This document shows, piece by piece, positions 44,271 to 53,236 of a stretch of DNA of 64,000 bases; the first letter of the stretch is position 1; every line of letters starts with the position of its first letter. The notes under the pieces were generated by a model that was not told the origin of the DNA, did not search any database, and saw only the letters and a list, made by a program, of their open reading frames with translations. This DNA comes from Pseudomaricurvus alkylphenolicus (GTDB lineage Bacteria; Pseudomonadota; Gammaproteobacteria; Pseudomonadales; Cellvibrionaceae). The translations under genes were made by a program, and so were the position numbers. The stretch spans positions 124,001 through 188,000 of the forward strand of contig NZ_JAAQPI010000014.1 in the NCBI RefSeq assembly GCF_011683955.1, read 5' to 3'.

Positions 44271-46001
44271 ATGTCCAGCGGCATGACTTTTTCCCATTTT
44301 CATTTTCGTGTGTTACTCGGGCTGCAGCTACTGTTACTGACGTCCTGGGTGCAGGCACGAGATGTGCCGAGTGAACGGCCCAATATTTTACTGATTGTGG
44401 CCGATGACATGGCCTATACCGACATCGGAGCGTTTGGCGGTGGCGACATCCAGACCCCGAATCTTGATGAGTTGGCGAACCGAGGGATGGTGTTTTCCAG
44501 ATTCTATGCCGGCGCTTCCTGCTCCACAACACGATCCATGCTTCTGACCAGTGTCGACAATCATCGTGCCGGTCTGGGTACCATGGTGGGGGCTTACGCC
44601 CGACCCGCGCCCAATCAAGAAGGGCAACCCGGCTACGAGGGACATTTGCGCGATGATGTGGTGACGGTGGCGAGCTTGCTTCAGGCATCGGGTTATCACA
44701 CCTATATGACGGGCAAGTGGCATCTGGGGGCCAGCGCTCACAACCGCCCCAGTCGCCGCGGCTTCGACAAAACTTTTGCGATTCAACAAAACAGCGATTA
44801 CTTCGACGATCAAATCGGTTCCTTCGGTTTTGGCAAACGCGACTATTGGCGCGACGGGCAAGTGGTTGAGCAGCTTCCGGAAAATTTTTACCAAACCCGC
44901 GCCTTCGCCGATGAGATGATTCAGTACATTGACAGCCACAAAGATGACGGCCAGCCGTTCTTCGGGTATTTGGCGTTCACCGCACCTCACTACCCGCTGC
45001 AGGCGCCAGAGGACATTATCGACAGTTACCAGGGGCGCTATGACGAGGGCTATGACGTTCTGCGCCAGAAGCGAGGACAGGCGCTGCTGCAATCGGGGCT
45101 GATTGGCGCGGCAGCGAGCTACAGTGCCGAGAGGGCGGATGTCCAACCCTGGGAGAGCCTGACGCAACAGGAGCAGGCAGTATCCGCCCGCGCGATGGAA
45201 ATCTACGCCGCTATGGTCGACGAAATGGACCGAAACATCGGCAAGGTGCTGGCCTATCTAAAACACAACAATCTTTATGACAATACCCTGGTCGTTTTCC
45301 TGTCCGACAACGGTGCTGAGGGTGCCTCGGCCACCCGCGGCCACGCACCGGCGCTGTTGCCCCTGGCCAGGAATATCGATAATCGCCTGCAAAATATGGG
45401 ACGCCGAGGCTCCGTGGTGCTTTATTCGCATACTTGGGCGACAGCCGGGCAGGGGGTGTTCCGCGATTATAAATTTTCCGGGGCCGAAGGTGGTGTCCGA
45501 GTGCCAGCGATCATCAGTTGGCCCGCCGCAGGTCTCAAACCCGGGATCAGTCATGCCATTACCAGTGTTCTGGATTTTCTGCCCACGGTCGCAGAGCTGG
45601 CGGACGTTCAACATCCGGCTCATGGCCAGCAAGATTCGCCTTATCAGGCCCCCGAAGGCAAGTCGCTACTCCCCCTGCTGAGTGGAGCAGTCGACGCCGT
45701 CAGGTCTGAACACGATTACCTGGGGTTTGAGCTCTGGTCCGGGCGCGGCGTGGTGGCGGGAGACTGGAAATTGACCGGAGGCTATAACCAGGATCTGGGG
45801 CAGATCGAGCCGTGGCAACTGTTCAACCTGGCGCAAGATCCCGGCGAACAGCACGATCTGTCTGATCAGGAACCGGCGGTATTTCAACGTATGCTGGGGT
45901 ATTGGCTGGACTATGTGGAGCGCAATGGCGTTGTTATCGCCGCGCCCGATGTGCCCGCGCTGAGAAAACCCGCCGTCAGCGTATCATCCAGGCATCCGTA
46001 G
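44271..46001 (+). CDS. Type I sulfatase 1, with CSTTR active-site motif
   Basis: A 576-residue S1-type sulfatase with an N-terminal signal segment. NILLIVADDMAYTD is the metal-site motif, CSTTR (residues 84-88) the formylglycine site, and TGKWHLG a conserved active-site block; FLSDNGAEG is the second metal site. The usual core is C-x-P/A-x-R, so threonine in the third position is unusual and may affect maturation. It is followed after ten bases by a second sulfatase. The pair suggests removal of sulfate from the imported compound in the periplasm. Confidence 0.86.
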   Translation: MSSGMTFSHFHFRVLLGLQLLLLTSWVQARDVPSERPNILLIVADDMAYTDIGAFGGGDIQTPNLDELANRGMVFSRFYAGASCSTTRSMLLTSVDNHRAGLGTMVGAYARPAPNQEGQPGYEGHLRDDVVTVASLLQASGYHTYMTGKWHLGASAHNRPSRRGFDKTFAIQQNSDYFDDQIGSFGFGKRDYWRDGQVVEQLPENFYQTRAFADEMIQYIDSHKDDGQPFFGYLAFTAPHYPLQAPEDIIDSYQGRYDEGYDVLRQKRGQALLQSGLIGAAASYSAERADVQPWESLTQQEQAVSARAMEIYAAMVDEMDRNIGKVLAYLKHNNLYDNTLVVFLSDNGAEGASATRGHAPALLPLARNIDNRLQNMGRRGSVVLYSHTWATAGQGVFRDYKFSGAEGGVRVPAIISWPAAGLKPGISHAITSVLDFLPTVAELADVQHPAHGQQDSPYQAPEGKSLLPLLSGAVDAVRSEHDYLGFELWSGRGVVAGDWKLTGGYNQDLGQIEPWQLFNLAQDPGEQHDLSDQEPAVFQRMLGYWLDYVERNGVVIAAPDVPALRKPAVSVSSRHP

Positions 46002-46011
46002 GGGGCGCAGC

Positions 46012-47712
46012 ATGAATCCATTTAAGAGCAGGTGGTTGCTGGTCGGCCTGATGATGGTAACCGGCTACTGTCTGGCTACCGAAAGCCGGCGGCCCAACAT
46101 TCTTCTTATTGTTGCCGATGACCTGGGTTATTCTGACCTTGGTGTCTTCGGCGGTGAAATCAGCACCCCCAGACTCGATGCGCTGGCGCAGGGCGGGGTG
46201 CAATTCACCAACTTCTACGCCGCTCCCACCTGCTCCCCCAGCCGTGCCATGCTGCTGTCCGGCACGGACAATCACCTGGTGGGGCTGGGTACGCAAAAGT
46301 ACTATTGGTCCGAGGAGCAAAAAGGCCGACCCGGGTATGAAGGTCAACTTAACCGGCGTTTTGTGACCGTCGCCACCCGTCTCAGGGACAGTGGCTACCA
46401 CACCTATATGGCCGGCAAGTGGCATCTGGGCTATGACCAAGACAGCTACCCCTCGGCCCGGGGATTTGAGCAAACTTATGCCTTGCTCGAAGGCGGTGCC
46501 AGTCATCTGGATCAGCGCGGAGTGATTCCCAAGGCGCCCACAGCCAATTATCGTCGCAATGGCCAAGCGGTGAATCTGCCTGAGCCGTTTTTTTCCTCCC
46601 GTTTTTTTACCGATGTGCTGATTGACAATATCGAAAGCAATCGCGAAGACGGTAAACCCTTTTTTGCCTACGCGGCCTATACCGCCCCCCATTGGCCACT
46701 GCAGGCACCGCAAGCCTTTATCGAACGCTACCGGGGGCGTTACGACGCGGGATACGAATCCACCGCTGCCGCCCGGCTTCACAAAATGAAGCGACTCGGC
46801 GTGGTGTCGGCGGACGTAGGCCTGGGTTCTCCACCTGGGTTCTATCCGCTCTGGAACCAGTTGTCGAACGAGCAGCAGGTGCGCGAGTCTCGACTGATGG
46901 AGATCTACGCGGCCATGGTGGAGGCCTTGGATTTTCATATCGGTCGCCTTGTCGACTATCTGAACGAGATTGGCCAGCTGGAAAATACGCTGATCGTCTT
47001 TATGTCGGACAACGGTGCCGAAGGCAGTAACCCGCTGGATATTCACGCCGGCTCGATCCCAAATGCCCAATGGATACCGGAAAATTTTGATAACCGCTTG
47101 GAAAATCTGGGTAAGGTGGACTCCTACGTTTCCGTCGGACCCGGTTGGGCTCGGGTGAGCAGCACGCCCTACCGATTGCAGAAAGGATTCACCACGGAGG
47201 GCGGGCTGAAAGTTCCAGCGCTTATCCATTACCCGGCCATAACGCCCATGAGTGGACTCTCCCATGAATTTATCACCGTTAGAGACATCGCTCCCACTGT
47301 GATGGAGATAGCGGGTCTGGATCCATCGGATCAACACCATCGCGGACGAAGGGTGCTGCCGATGACCGGCAAAAGCCTGCTGCCTTATCTGCAAGGCAAG
47401 GATTTATCCGTCCACGGCGAGGGTTTTACGGCCGGCTGGGAGTTGTTCGGGCGCAGAGCGATTCGCCACGACGACTGGAAACTGCTGTGGTTGAACAAAC
47501 CCTGGGGGAAACAACGCTGGGAACTCTACAACTTGGCGACGGATGTGGGGGAAACTCAGGATCTGGCTTCCCGGCGACCGGACCTGGTTCGCAAACTCGA
47601 TGCCCATTGGCAAGAGTACGTCAGGCAGAACGAAATGGTGGTGGTGGACAAAGTGGACATTCTCTACACCAACGGCACATCCCATTATCAGGACGGGGTC
47701 GAGCGCCCATAG
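46012..47712 (+). CDS. Type I sulfatase 2, canonical CSPSR
   Basis: A 566-residue S1-type sulfatase with an N-terminal signal segment. NILLIVADDLGYSDLG, CSPSR (residues 74-78), GKWHLG and FMSDNGAEG are all intact, so the cysteine can be converted to formylglycine. It is close enough to sulfatase 1 for tandem duplication to be plausible (SMLL/AMLL and DNHRAGLG/DNHLVGLG blocks align). Starts ten bases after the first sulfatase. Substrate not predictable; arylsulfatase-type resemblance. Confidence 0.9.
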   Translation: MNPFKSRWLLVGLMMVTGYCLATESRRPNILLIVADDLGYSDLGVFGGEISTPRLDALAQGGVQFTNFYAAPTCSPSRAMLLSGTDNHLVGLGTQKYYWSEEQKGRPGYEGQLNRRFVTVATRLRDSGYHTYMAGKWHLGYDQDSYPSARGFEQTYALLEGGASHLDQRGVIPKAPTANYRRNGQAVNLPEPFFSSRFFTDVLIDNIESNREDGKPFFAYAAYTAPHWPLQAPQAFIERYRGRYDAGYESTAAARLHKMKRLGVVSADVGLGSPPGFYPLWNQLSNEQQVRESRLMEIYAAMVEALDFHIGRLVDYLNEIGQLENTLIVFMSDNGAEGSNPLDIHAGSIPNAQWIPENFDNRLENLGKVDSYVSVGPGWARVSSTPYRLQKGFTTEGGLKVPALIHYPAITPMSGLSHEFITVRDIAPTVMEIAGLDPSDQHHRGRRVLPMTGKSLLPYLQGKDLSVHGEGFTAGWELFGRRAIRHDDWKLLWLNKPWGKQRWELYNLATDVGETQDLASRRPDLVRKLDAHWQEYVRQNEMVVVDKVDILYTNGTSHYQDGVERP

Positions 47713-47731
47713 TCTATGCAGAGGAAAATCC

Positions 47732-48043
47732 ATGACATCCAATTTGATTGAGCGATTGCAAAACGACCCCGACTTTCATGTCTTGTCCAGGGAACGGCAT
47801 AAATCCCGAGTGTTTATGGCGGGGGCCATGATACTGGTGCTGGCATTTTATTTGATTTGCTGGGCGTATTTTCCCGCTCTGATCAATGCGCGAATTCCGG
47901 CGCAGAGCAGCGTCAGTCTGGGTGTCTGGTTTACGGTAGCGGTTGTTCTGATCAGTATTGGGCTCTCTGGCTACTACACCTTGGTAGTGGGGCGACGTCA
48001 TGATCAACTGAATCAAAAGCTGTTAGGTGAGGAGCGCCCATGA
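47732..48043 (+). CDS. DUF485 inner-membrane protein, symporter partner
   Basis: A 103-residue protein with two hydrophobic segments (about residues 27-46 and 62-84). The N-terminal segment DPDFHVLSRERHKSRV is typical of DUF485 proteins such as YjcH, encoded just before the ActP acetate symporter. It overlaps the symporter gene by four bases (ATGA), pointing to translational coupling. GAGGAAAATCC lies before the ATG at 47732. Confidence 0.82.
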   Translation: MTSNLIERLQNDPDFHVLSRERHKSRVFMAGAMILVLAFYLICWAYFPALINARIPAQSSVSLGVWFTVAVVLISIGLSGYYTLVVGRRHDQLNQKLLGEERP

Positions 48044-49731
48044 ACGCCGTGAACAGACGTCGATTGATCAGCCGTAGCCTGGCCCTGTGGGGGCTTATTC
48101 CCGCAGCCGTGGCTCCCGGCCTGGCTGTCGCTGCAGGCAGTGTGTCCGGAAGTGTCGAAACTCAGCCGCTCAATCTGTCGGCCATTGTTATTTTCCTGAT
48201 GTTTGTGGTGGTGACCTTGGGTATTACCTATTGGGCCGCGTCGCGAACGCGCTCACGCAGTGATTTTTATTCCGCAGGCGGCGGCATTCCTGCGTGGCAA
48301 AATGGTGTGGCGATATCCGGTGATTTTCTGTCTGCCGCCACGCTGTTGGGGATCACCAGCAGCATCTATAGTATGGGCGTCGACGGTTTAACGATCATTG
48401 CCGGTACCCTCGGAGCCTGGCCCATTGTTTTGTTCCTTATCGCCGAGCGCCTACGCAATCTGGGTCGTTTTACCTTTATTGATGTGGTGTCTTTCCGTCT
48501 TTCCGCCAAGTCCATTCGGCCGGTGGCGGCGGTGGCCTCTCTGTTTGTCCTTGTCTTCTACCTCATTGCGCAGCTGGTGGGTGCCGGCAAGTTAATTCAG
48601 CTTCTGTTCGGTCTCGACTACATTCTGGCAATCGTTTCTGTCAGTCTGCTGATGGTGTTCTATGTTGCCTTTGGCGGCATGCTCGCCGCTACCTGGGTAC
48701 AATTTATCAAAGCGGTTCTGTTGGTGGTGGGCGGCACACTGATGGCGCTGCTGTTATTGAATCATTTCGATTTCAACATGAGTAGGATATTTACACGCGC
48801 AACAGAAATACACCCCATGAAAGACGGTTTGATGGAGGCTGGAGCCTGGCTGAAAAGCCCCGGCTCGGTCTTATCCGTAGGCTTGACTCTGTTGTTTGGT
48901 TTTATCGGCTTGCCTCATATTCTGATGAGACTGTTCACGGTAAAAGACGCCGCCAGCTCCAGGAAATCCGCGTTCTATGCCATCTCCATCATTGGCTATT
49001 TTCAGTTGCTGATTATCCTGATCGGGTTTGGTGCGGTGGCGTTGATCATGGGCAATGACACTTACCATGATGCCCAAGGTTCCATGATCGGTGGTGGCAA
49101 TATGGTGGTGCTTCATGTCACCCACTATCTGGGGGGTGATCTGTTGCTGGGCTTTATCGCCGCCGTCACCTTCGCGACGATTCTGGCCGTGGTATCGGGA
49201 CTGACCATCTCGGCTGCTGCAACCATTGCACACGACCTCTACGCCGAATCCATTGCCAAAGGCAAGGTATCGGAGCAGTCGGAAATGCTGGTGTCGAAAA
49301 TGGCGGTCATCGGTATGGGGGTGATTGCGATTGTATTTGGCATTATCTTTGAACATCAGAATGTGGTCTTTATCTCCAATCTCGCCATGGCCATCGCCGC
49401 CAGCGCCAATGCACCGGTGCTGTTAATGGCCATGTACTGGAAAGGCCTGACCACACGTGGCGCCCTGGCGGGAATCCTGGTGGGGCTGATTTCCTCTGTA
49501 GTCTTTATTTTACTGGGGCCTCAAGTGATGGTCGACATCATGGGAATGGAAGCACCGCTGTTTCCCTATGCCTATCCGACGGTGATTTCCGTGCCGCTGG
49601 CTTTCGCATCACTGTGGTACTTCTCAGTGACGGACGTGAGTGTTCGTGGCGTCAAGGAGAAGGAAGCATTCAATGAACAGATGGTGTTGTCCGAGACGGG
49701 TATTGGCGTCAGTGAGGCGGTTTCTCACTAG
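48040..49731 (+). CDS. ActP-like solute:sodium symporter
   Basis: A 563-residue SSS-family carrier with about 13 hydrophobic segments. An N-terminal signal-like helix precedes the first transmembrane segments, and GGGIPAWQNGVAISGDFLSA and LVGAGKLIQLLFG are typical of the acetate/pyruvate ActP branch. Coupled to the DUF485 gene by ATGA. It probably carries the desulfated acid or organic anion released by the sulfatases across the inner membrane; acetate itself is possible. Confidence 0.86.
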   Translation: MNAVNRRRLISRSLALWGLIPAAVAPGLAVAAGSVSGSVETQPLNLSAIVIFLMFVVVTLGITYWAASRTRSRSDFYSAGGGIPAWQNGVAISGDFLSAATLLGITSSIYSMGVDGLTIIAGTLGAWPIVLFLIAERLRNLGRFTFIDVVSFRLSAKSIRPVAAVASLFVLVFYLIAQLVGAGKLIQLLFGLDYILAIVSVSLLMVFYVAFGGMLAATWVQFIKAVLLVVGGTLMALLLLNHFDFNMSRIFTRATEIHPMKDGLMEAGAWLKSPGSVLSVGLTLLFGFIGLPHILMRLFTVKDAASSRKSAFYAISIIGYFQLLIILIGFGAVALIMGNDTYHDAQGSMIGGGNMVVLHVTHYLGGDLLLGFIAAVTFATILAVVSGLTISAAATIAHDLYAESIAKGKVSEQSEMLVSKMAVIGMGVIAIVFGIIFEHQNVVFISNLAMAIAASANAPVLLMAMYWKGLTTRGALAGILVGLISSVVFILLGPQVMVDIMGMEAPLFPYAYPTVISVPLAFASLWYFSVTDVSVRGVKEKEAFNEQMVLSETGIGVSEAVSH

Positions 49732-49851
49732 GCTCCGTTGTTTGACAGGTTGCCTGGGGATCCCGATCTTCATTATTTTTGGCGTGATTGTCATGCCTGG
49801 TTGAGTCGGTGTAGTATTCTTCCCCCCAGGCCTCCGACCGGAACCAAACCC

Positions 49852-50478
49852 ATGACTGCCACTCTTTACTATGTTCACGATCCCATGTGCTCCTGGTGTT
49901 GGGCCTTTCGTCCGGTGTGGGATCAGGTCAAGCAGGCTCTACCCACTGCCGTCAAAATAGAAAATGTCACTGGTGGCCTGGCACGGGATTGTGACAACCC
50001 TATGCCCATGGAAATGCAGCAAACCATTCAGGGTTACTGGAGGGAGATCCAGGCACAATTGGGTACCGAATTCAACTTCGATTTTTGGACGTTAAATCAA
50101 CCCCGTCGCTCCACCTACTTATCCTGCCGCGCGACCATTGCCGCTGGCATGCAATCGACAGAGCCCGCCACGGGCCAGGATCGTATGATTGATGCAATTC
50201 AACGCGCCTATTACCTTCGAGCCATGAATCCATCGGAGACCAGCGTTTTGGTGCAACTGTCCAAGGAGCTGGGGCTGGACCCTCTACGCTTTGAGAAAGA
50301 CCTGTGCTCGGAATCGGTGGAATCGGAATTCCGCCGCCAGCATCGACTGGCCCGCCAACTGCCCATTGACGGCTTTCCCTCCCTGGTATTGAAGACCGAA
50401 ACTCAAACCAAACGGTTGGTGCGGGAATACCAGCATCCCCAAACCATTGTTCAAGACCTGCTCAGCAGTTTGGAATAG
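49852..50478 (+). CDS. DsbA-family thioredoxin-fold protein
   Basis: A 208-residue protein with DPMCSWCWAF near the N terminus (CxxC at residues 13-16) and a helical DsbA insert. No signal peptide, so it is cytoplasmic, like the FrnE/DsbA-like oxidoreductases. It would act in thiol-disulfide exchange or as a glutathione-type isomerase. The ATG at 49852 has no strong ribosome-binding site. It lies 120 bases after the symporter and is probably a separate unit. Confidence 0.78.
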   Translation: MTATLYYVHDPMCSWCWAFRPVWDQVKQALPTAVKIENVTGGLARDCDNPMPMEMQQTIQGYWREIQAQLGTEFNFDFWTLNQPRRSTYLSCRATIAAGMQSTEPATGQDRMIDAIQRAYYLRAMNPSETSVLVQLSKELGLDPLRFEKDLCSESVESEFRRQHRLARQLPIDGFPSLVLKTETQTKRLVREYQHPQTIVQDLLSSLE

Positions 50479-50511
50479 AGGGGCATTGAGGCGTTCGATT
50501 TCGATGCCCGT

Positions 50512-50654
50512 TCTCTCAAAATATCATCGTCAACGGTGGTGGTGATGTCATCCTGGAACCGAATAGATTCACCCAGACGGCGGGATATTTTGATTTGCAT
50601 TCTGGCAATCTGCAAAGCCCCAAAAAACCATTGCCCGGAACGTTACTGGTGTAA
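50512..50654 (+). other. Open remnant of unidentified coding DNA
   Basis: A frame reads IIVNGGGDVILEPNRFTQTA, then YFDLHSGNLQSPKKPLPGTL, before a stop, with no convincing start. It has a coding appearance but I cannot identify it. The rest of 50479-50819 shows no supported gene. Confidence 0.25.
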
Positions 50655-50819
50655 CCCTTGGGTATTAACGCAAAGTCATTGGGCGTCATTGACCTTGAAC
50701 TTTATGCGCCCGAAGAGGTCTCCATATCCGTAGCCATTCGAACGACGCTCGGTGTTACAACCTATAGGGGTATCTCAACGAGTGTTATTATCCGGCACTT
50801 AACAACAAGGGATGCCACC

Positions 50820-51419
50820 ATGGAATTTACTCATCGTAGAACGGTCCAAATCACATCGTGCCTGCTGCTGGCGTTAGCGCTCACGCAGGCACTTTATACA
50901 GCCCTCTACATCGCAGGGCTTACCCCGCCACGACAACTTCTCTGGGGACTCGAAAGCTTACTCTTCACTTTTCTCGCCGCCTTTGCTGGAGCGGCCATGG
51001 TGCAGGCCAATCACTATCGGGTTGGATGGTCCGCCATTGCGATTAGCGCGGTTTTTAACCTCGTGCAAGTGAGCATTGGCCTCACCATGTTCGGACCATT
51101 TCGCGAAGCTGCCAGTCAGCTCGAGGCCCTCGGACCTGCGACAGGCGCGGTCGTTGCCTTGTCCTTTATGATCTATTACGCCGCGAAGCTCTTGCTGGGC
51201 TTTGCAGCGCTCATTGTCGGAATGGCCAAAATGACCGAAGGCTCCAAGGCCTTGGGGAGTGTAACGGCGCTGGTCGGTGTTGTGGCCATGCTCGCCAATG
51301 CGATGTTGATGGCATTTGGACGTGATGCTTTTTTGCCCTCGCCAGTCGCTGGCGGATCGGGCGTCCTGGCCACCTTGCTGCTGGGGCTTTGCTTGATGAG
51401 TGCTGAACGCGAAGACTGA
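50820..51419 (+). CDS. Hypothetical membrane protein
   Basis: A 199-residue hydrophobic protein with five or six transmembrane segments. I recognise no family. The ATG at 50820 begins MEFTHRRTVQITS, a positively charged start followed by a hydrophobic helix, as in membrane proteins. A longer frame from 50658 would add a polar stretch with no family support. It stands alone between remnants of other genes. Confidence 0.65.
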   Translation: MEFTHRRTVQITSCLLLALALTQALYTALYIAGLTPPRQLLWGLESLLFTFLAAFAGAAMVQANHYRVGWSAIAISAVFNLVQVSIGLTMFGPFREAASQLEALGPATGAVVALSFMIYYAAKLLLGFAALIVGMAKMTEGSKALGSVTALVGVVAMLANAMLMAFGRDAFLPSPVAGGSGVLATLLLGLCLMSAERED

Positions 51420-51635
51420 AGGGGCCTCATGCACGATCGGCGAGACCAGCGGCCGGTATATCGTTACCGTATACCGGCTACAGAGCTGCACGCTGATTGT
51501 TCAAGCAATCAAAACAGCTGACATTTGAGGGTGCGGAGACTTTCAGCCATGAACGGGAGTTGAAAGGAAGGCTACTTTGAGTTCGGGAAATGTCAGCAAT
51601 AGCCTACTCTTGGCTTGAAGAATATCCTTTCTATC

Positions 51636-51785
51636 CAACGAACGCTTGCTGGTATTGAATTGGTCCGCATGATCAGGAAATATCAGGTGAGAAGTCAGCC
51701 GGTTGTTTCACAAACTCCCGCTGAATTGTTCTATGGCCTGGCATCCAGAAATCAAGTTAGGCTCTTAGTATACCTCATTCGCTAA
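51636..51785 (+). pseudogene. IS6-like transposase C-terminal remnant
   Basis: The frame reads RTLAGIELVRMIRKYQVRS and then QTPAELFYGLASRN before a stop at 51785, the IS6-like C-terminal pattern, and it matches the remnant at 26902-27006 in the same direction. Within 51420-51974 there is no other gene I can support. Confidence 0.5.
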
Positions 51786-51974
51786 GGCTGGATGCGACAA
51801 TACACTAGCACTCATGCGTCCCTGGAATGTATCTTATTCAATTTCCTCTTCTTATATTTCAGCCCCGAATAGATACACTATTTACCAAGCGTTGAGAGTT
51901 CCTCTTCAACAATTCTCTCCAGCGCCACAGCCCATTCATTACCAGGCACCAATCCATCTACCGGAGCACCTGTT

Positions 51975-52253
51975 ATGAAACACTCAGCCCTGATCGGAAC
52001 CCTTGTTCTCACCCTTGCCAATGTCACTTATGCAGAAGCTGATGCTTTTAAGGAAATCACCAGTCTCGCTCTGTCTGCCAGTTTCGCCCGTGAGAAACTG
52101 GAAGCTCTAAGCGATGGCAGCCATCAAAAGCACGATCTGCCAAAACCCAGTCTCATGGGCCAACGTCACAACCTGCAAAAATTGATTTCGGAAAAAATGG
52201 CGAAACAACTGGAAGAGCAATTCAACAAGGATCTGGAAAATGCCGTCCAATAG
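51975..52253 (+). CDS. Small secreted hypothetical protein
   Basis: A 92-residue protein with a clear signal peptide (MKHSALIGTLVLTLANVTYA, cleavage after A20) and a charged, helix-rich mature part (KLISEKMAKQLEEQFNKDLE). I recognise no family. It has its own strong terminator at 52261, so it is a real single-gene unit. A periplasmic role is likely, function unknown. Confidence 0.6.
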   Translation: MKHSALIGTLVLTLANVTYAEADAFKEITSLALSASFAREKLEALSDGSHQKHDLPKPSLMGQRHNLQKLISEKMAKQLEEQFNKDLENAVQ

Positions 52254-52260
52254 TCAGCAT

Positions 52261-52302
52261 GCCCGGGCTACCAAACGATAAACCCGGGCGTTTTATTTTT
52301 TT
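52261..52302 (+). terminator. Rho-independent terminator after the small secreted protein
   Basis: GCCCGGG (52261-52267) pairs with CCCGGGC (52283-52289), followed by GTTTTATTTTTTT. Confidence 0.85.
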
Positions 52303-52354
52303 CCGCCTTCCTTATACCCCCTGCCACTTTCCAGCACTTGTACATCCTGCCAAC

Positions 52355-53005
52355 TCAACCCTCCTGTCCTTGAAGTATTGTCACCAGCTTCTGTGGGTCA
52401 AAGCGCTTGCGAAAATCCACGTCCACATAGCGAAACGCCACTGTTCTATCCGGGCCAATTACATAGGTAGCCGGTAGCGGTAGTTCCACCCGCTCACTGC
52501 CGTGAAGTTGGGCGAGATCCAAACCCCAGTTTTCGAACATCTCCCGGTTTTGTTGGGACAGCGTGTAGTGAATACCAAAAGAGCGGGCGATACGGTTGTC
52601 GATATCCTTGATGTTGCAGTAAGCTGACAACTCTTGTCGCTCCGGCCCTGCTGATTTATCCCCCTCTCCCTCGGGCGAGATCGCAAGGTAAGTGACATTC
52701 AGCTTGGCGAGTTCCGGCAGCACCTGAGTGAAGGCGCGCAGCTCTGCACGACAAAAACCACACCAGGAACCACGGTAAAAATTGATCACCACTCGCCCCA
52801 GCTGCAACAACTGATACAGCGAGCTATCTTCTTCTGGCCTGGGAATTGCAAAATCGGGGACGGTTTCTCCCTCTTGCAGACTGCGCTCCAGGATTCCGCT
52901 CTTGCGCAATATCAACACCGTCTTTTGTAGAATCGCCAGTTCTGAGGCCTTGAATTGACTGCAAATGGTGCGATTTAACTCCGACAGCTGGGCATCAAAC
53001 CCCAT
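52355..53005 (-). CDS. Peroxiredoxin-like AhpC/TSA-family protein
   Basis: A 216-residue thioredoxin-fold protein. YRGSWCGFCRAEL carries a CxxC pair at the peroxidatic position, typical of the peroxiredoxin-like AhpC/TSA family. VPDFAIPRPE and TYVIGPDRTVAFRY are other conserved pieces. It would reduce peroxides or act as a redox sensor. The start at 53005 has AGGAGA eight bases upstream. Confidence 0.82.
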   Translation of the reverse strand: MGFDAQLSELNRTICSQFKASELAILQKTVLILRKSGILERSLQEGETVPDFAIPRPEEDSSLYQLLQLGRVVINFYRGSWCGFCRAELRAFTQVLPELAKLNVTYLAISPEGEGDKSAGPERQELSAYCNIKDIDNRIARSFGIHYTLSQQNREMFENWGLDLAQLHGSERVELPLPATYVIGPDRTVAFRYVDVDFRKRFDPQKLVTILQGQEG

Positions 53006-53236
53006 AGGCGACTTCTCCTGAGCCTTTTTATAACTTCTGTTTATAACCCTTGCAAAAGGTAAGCTCAATCTACGAATGACAGGTGCAAATGCCGACCATT
53101 GTTGCTGAATCAGTGTATCGCGTTCTTTTGACTACAATAATACCTGTAGCAGGAATAGTATTAATTCTCGGAGGGAATATATGAAGGCCATCACCCCGTT
53201 ATTCGCTTACGGGCCTGATTACAGGAAGCAACCTCT

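Noticed and set aside
45976-47394. 472-residue reverse-strand frame opposite the second sulfatase
   Set aside because: The sulfatase has signal peptide and all catalytic motifs on the other strand; this frame has no family resemblance.
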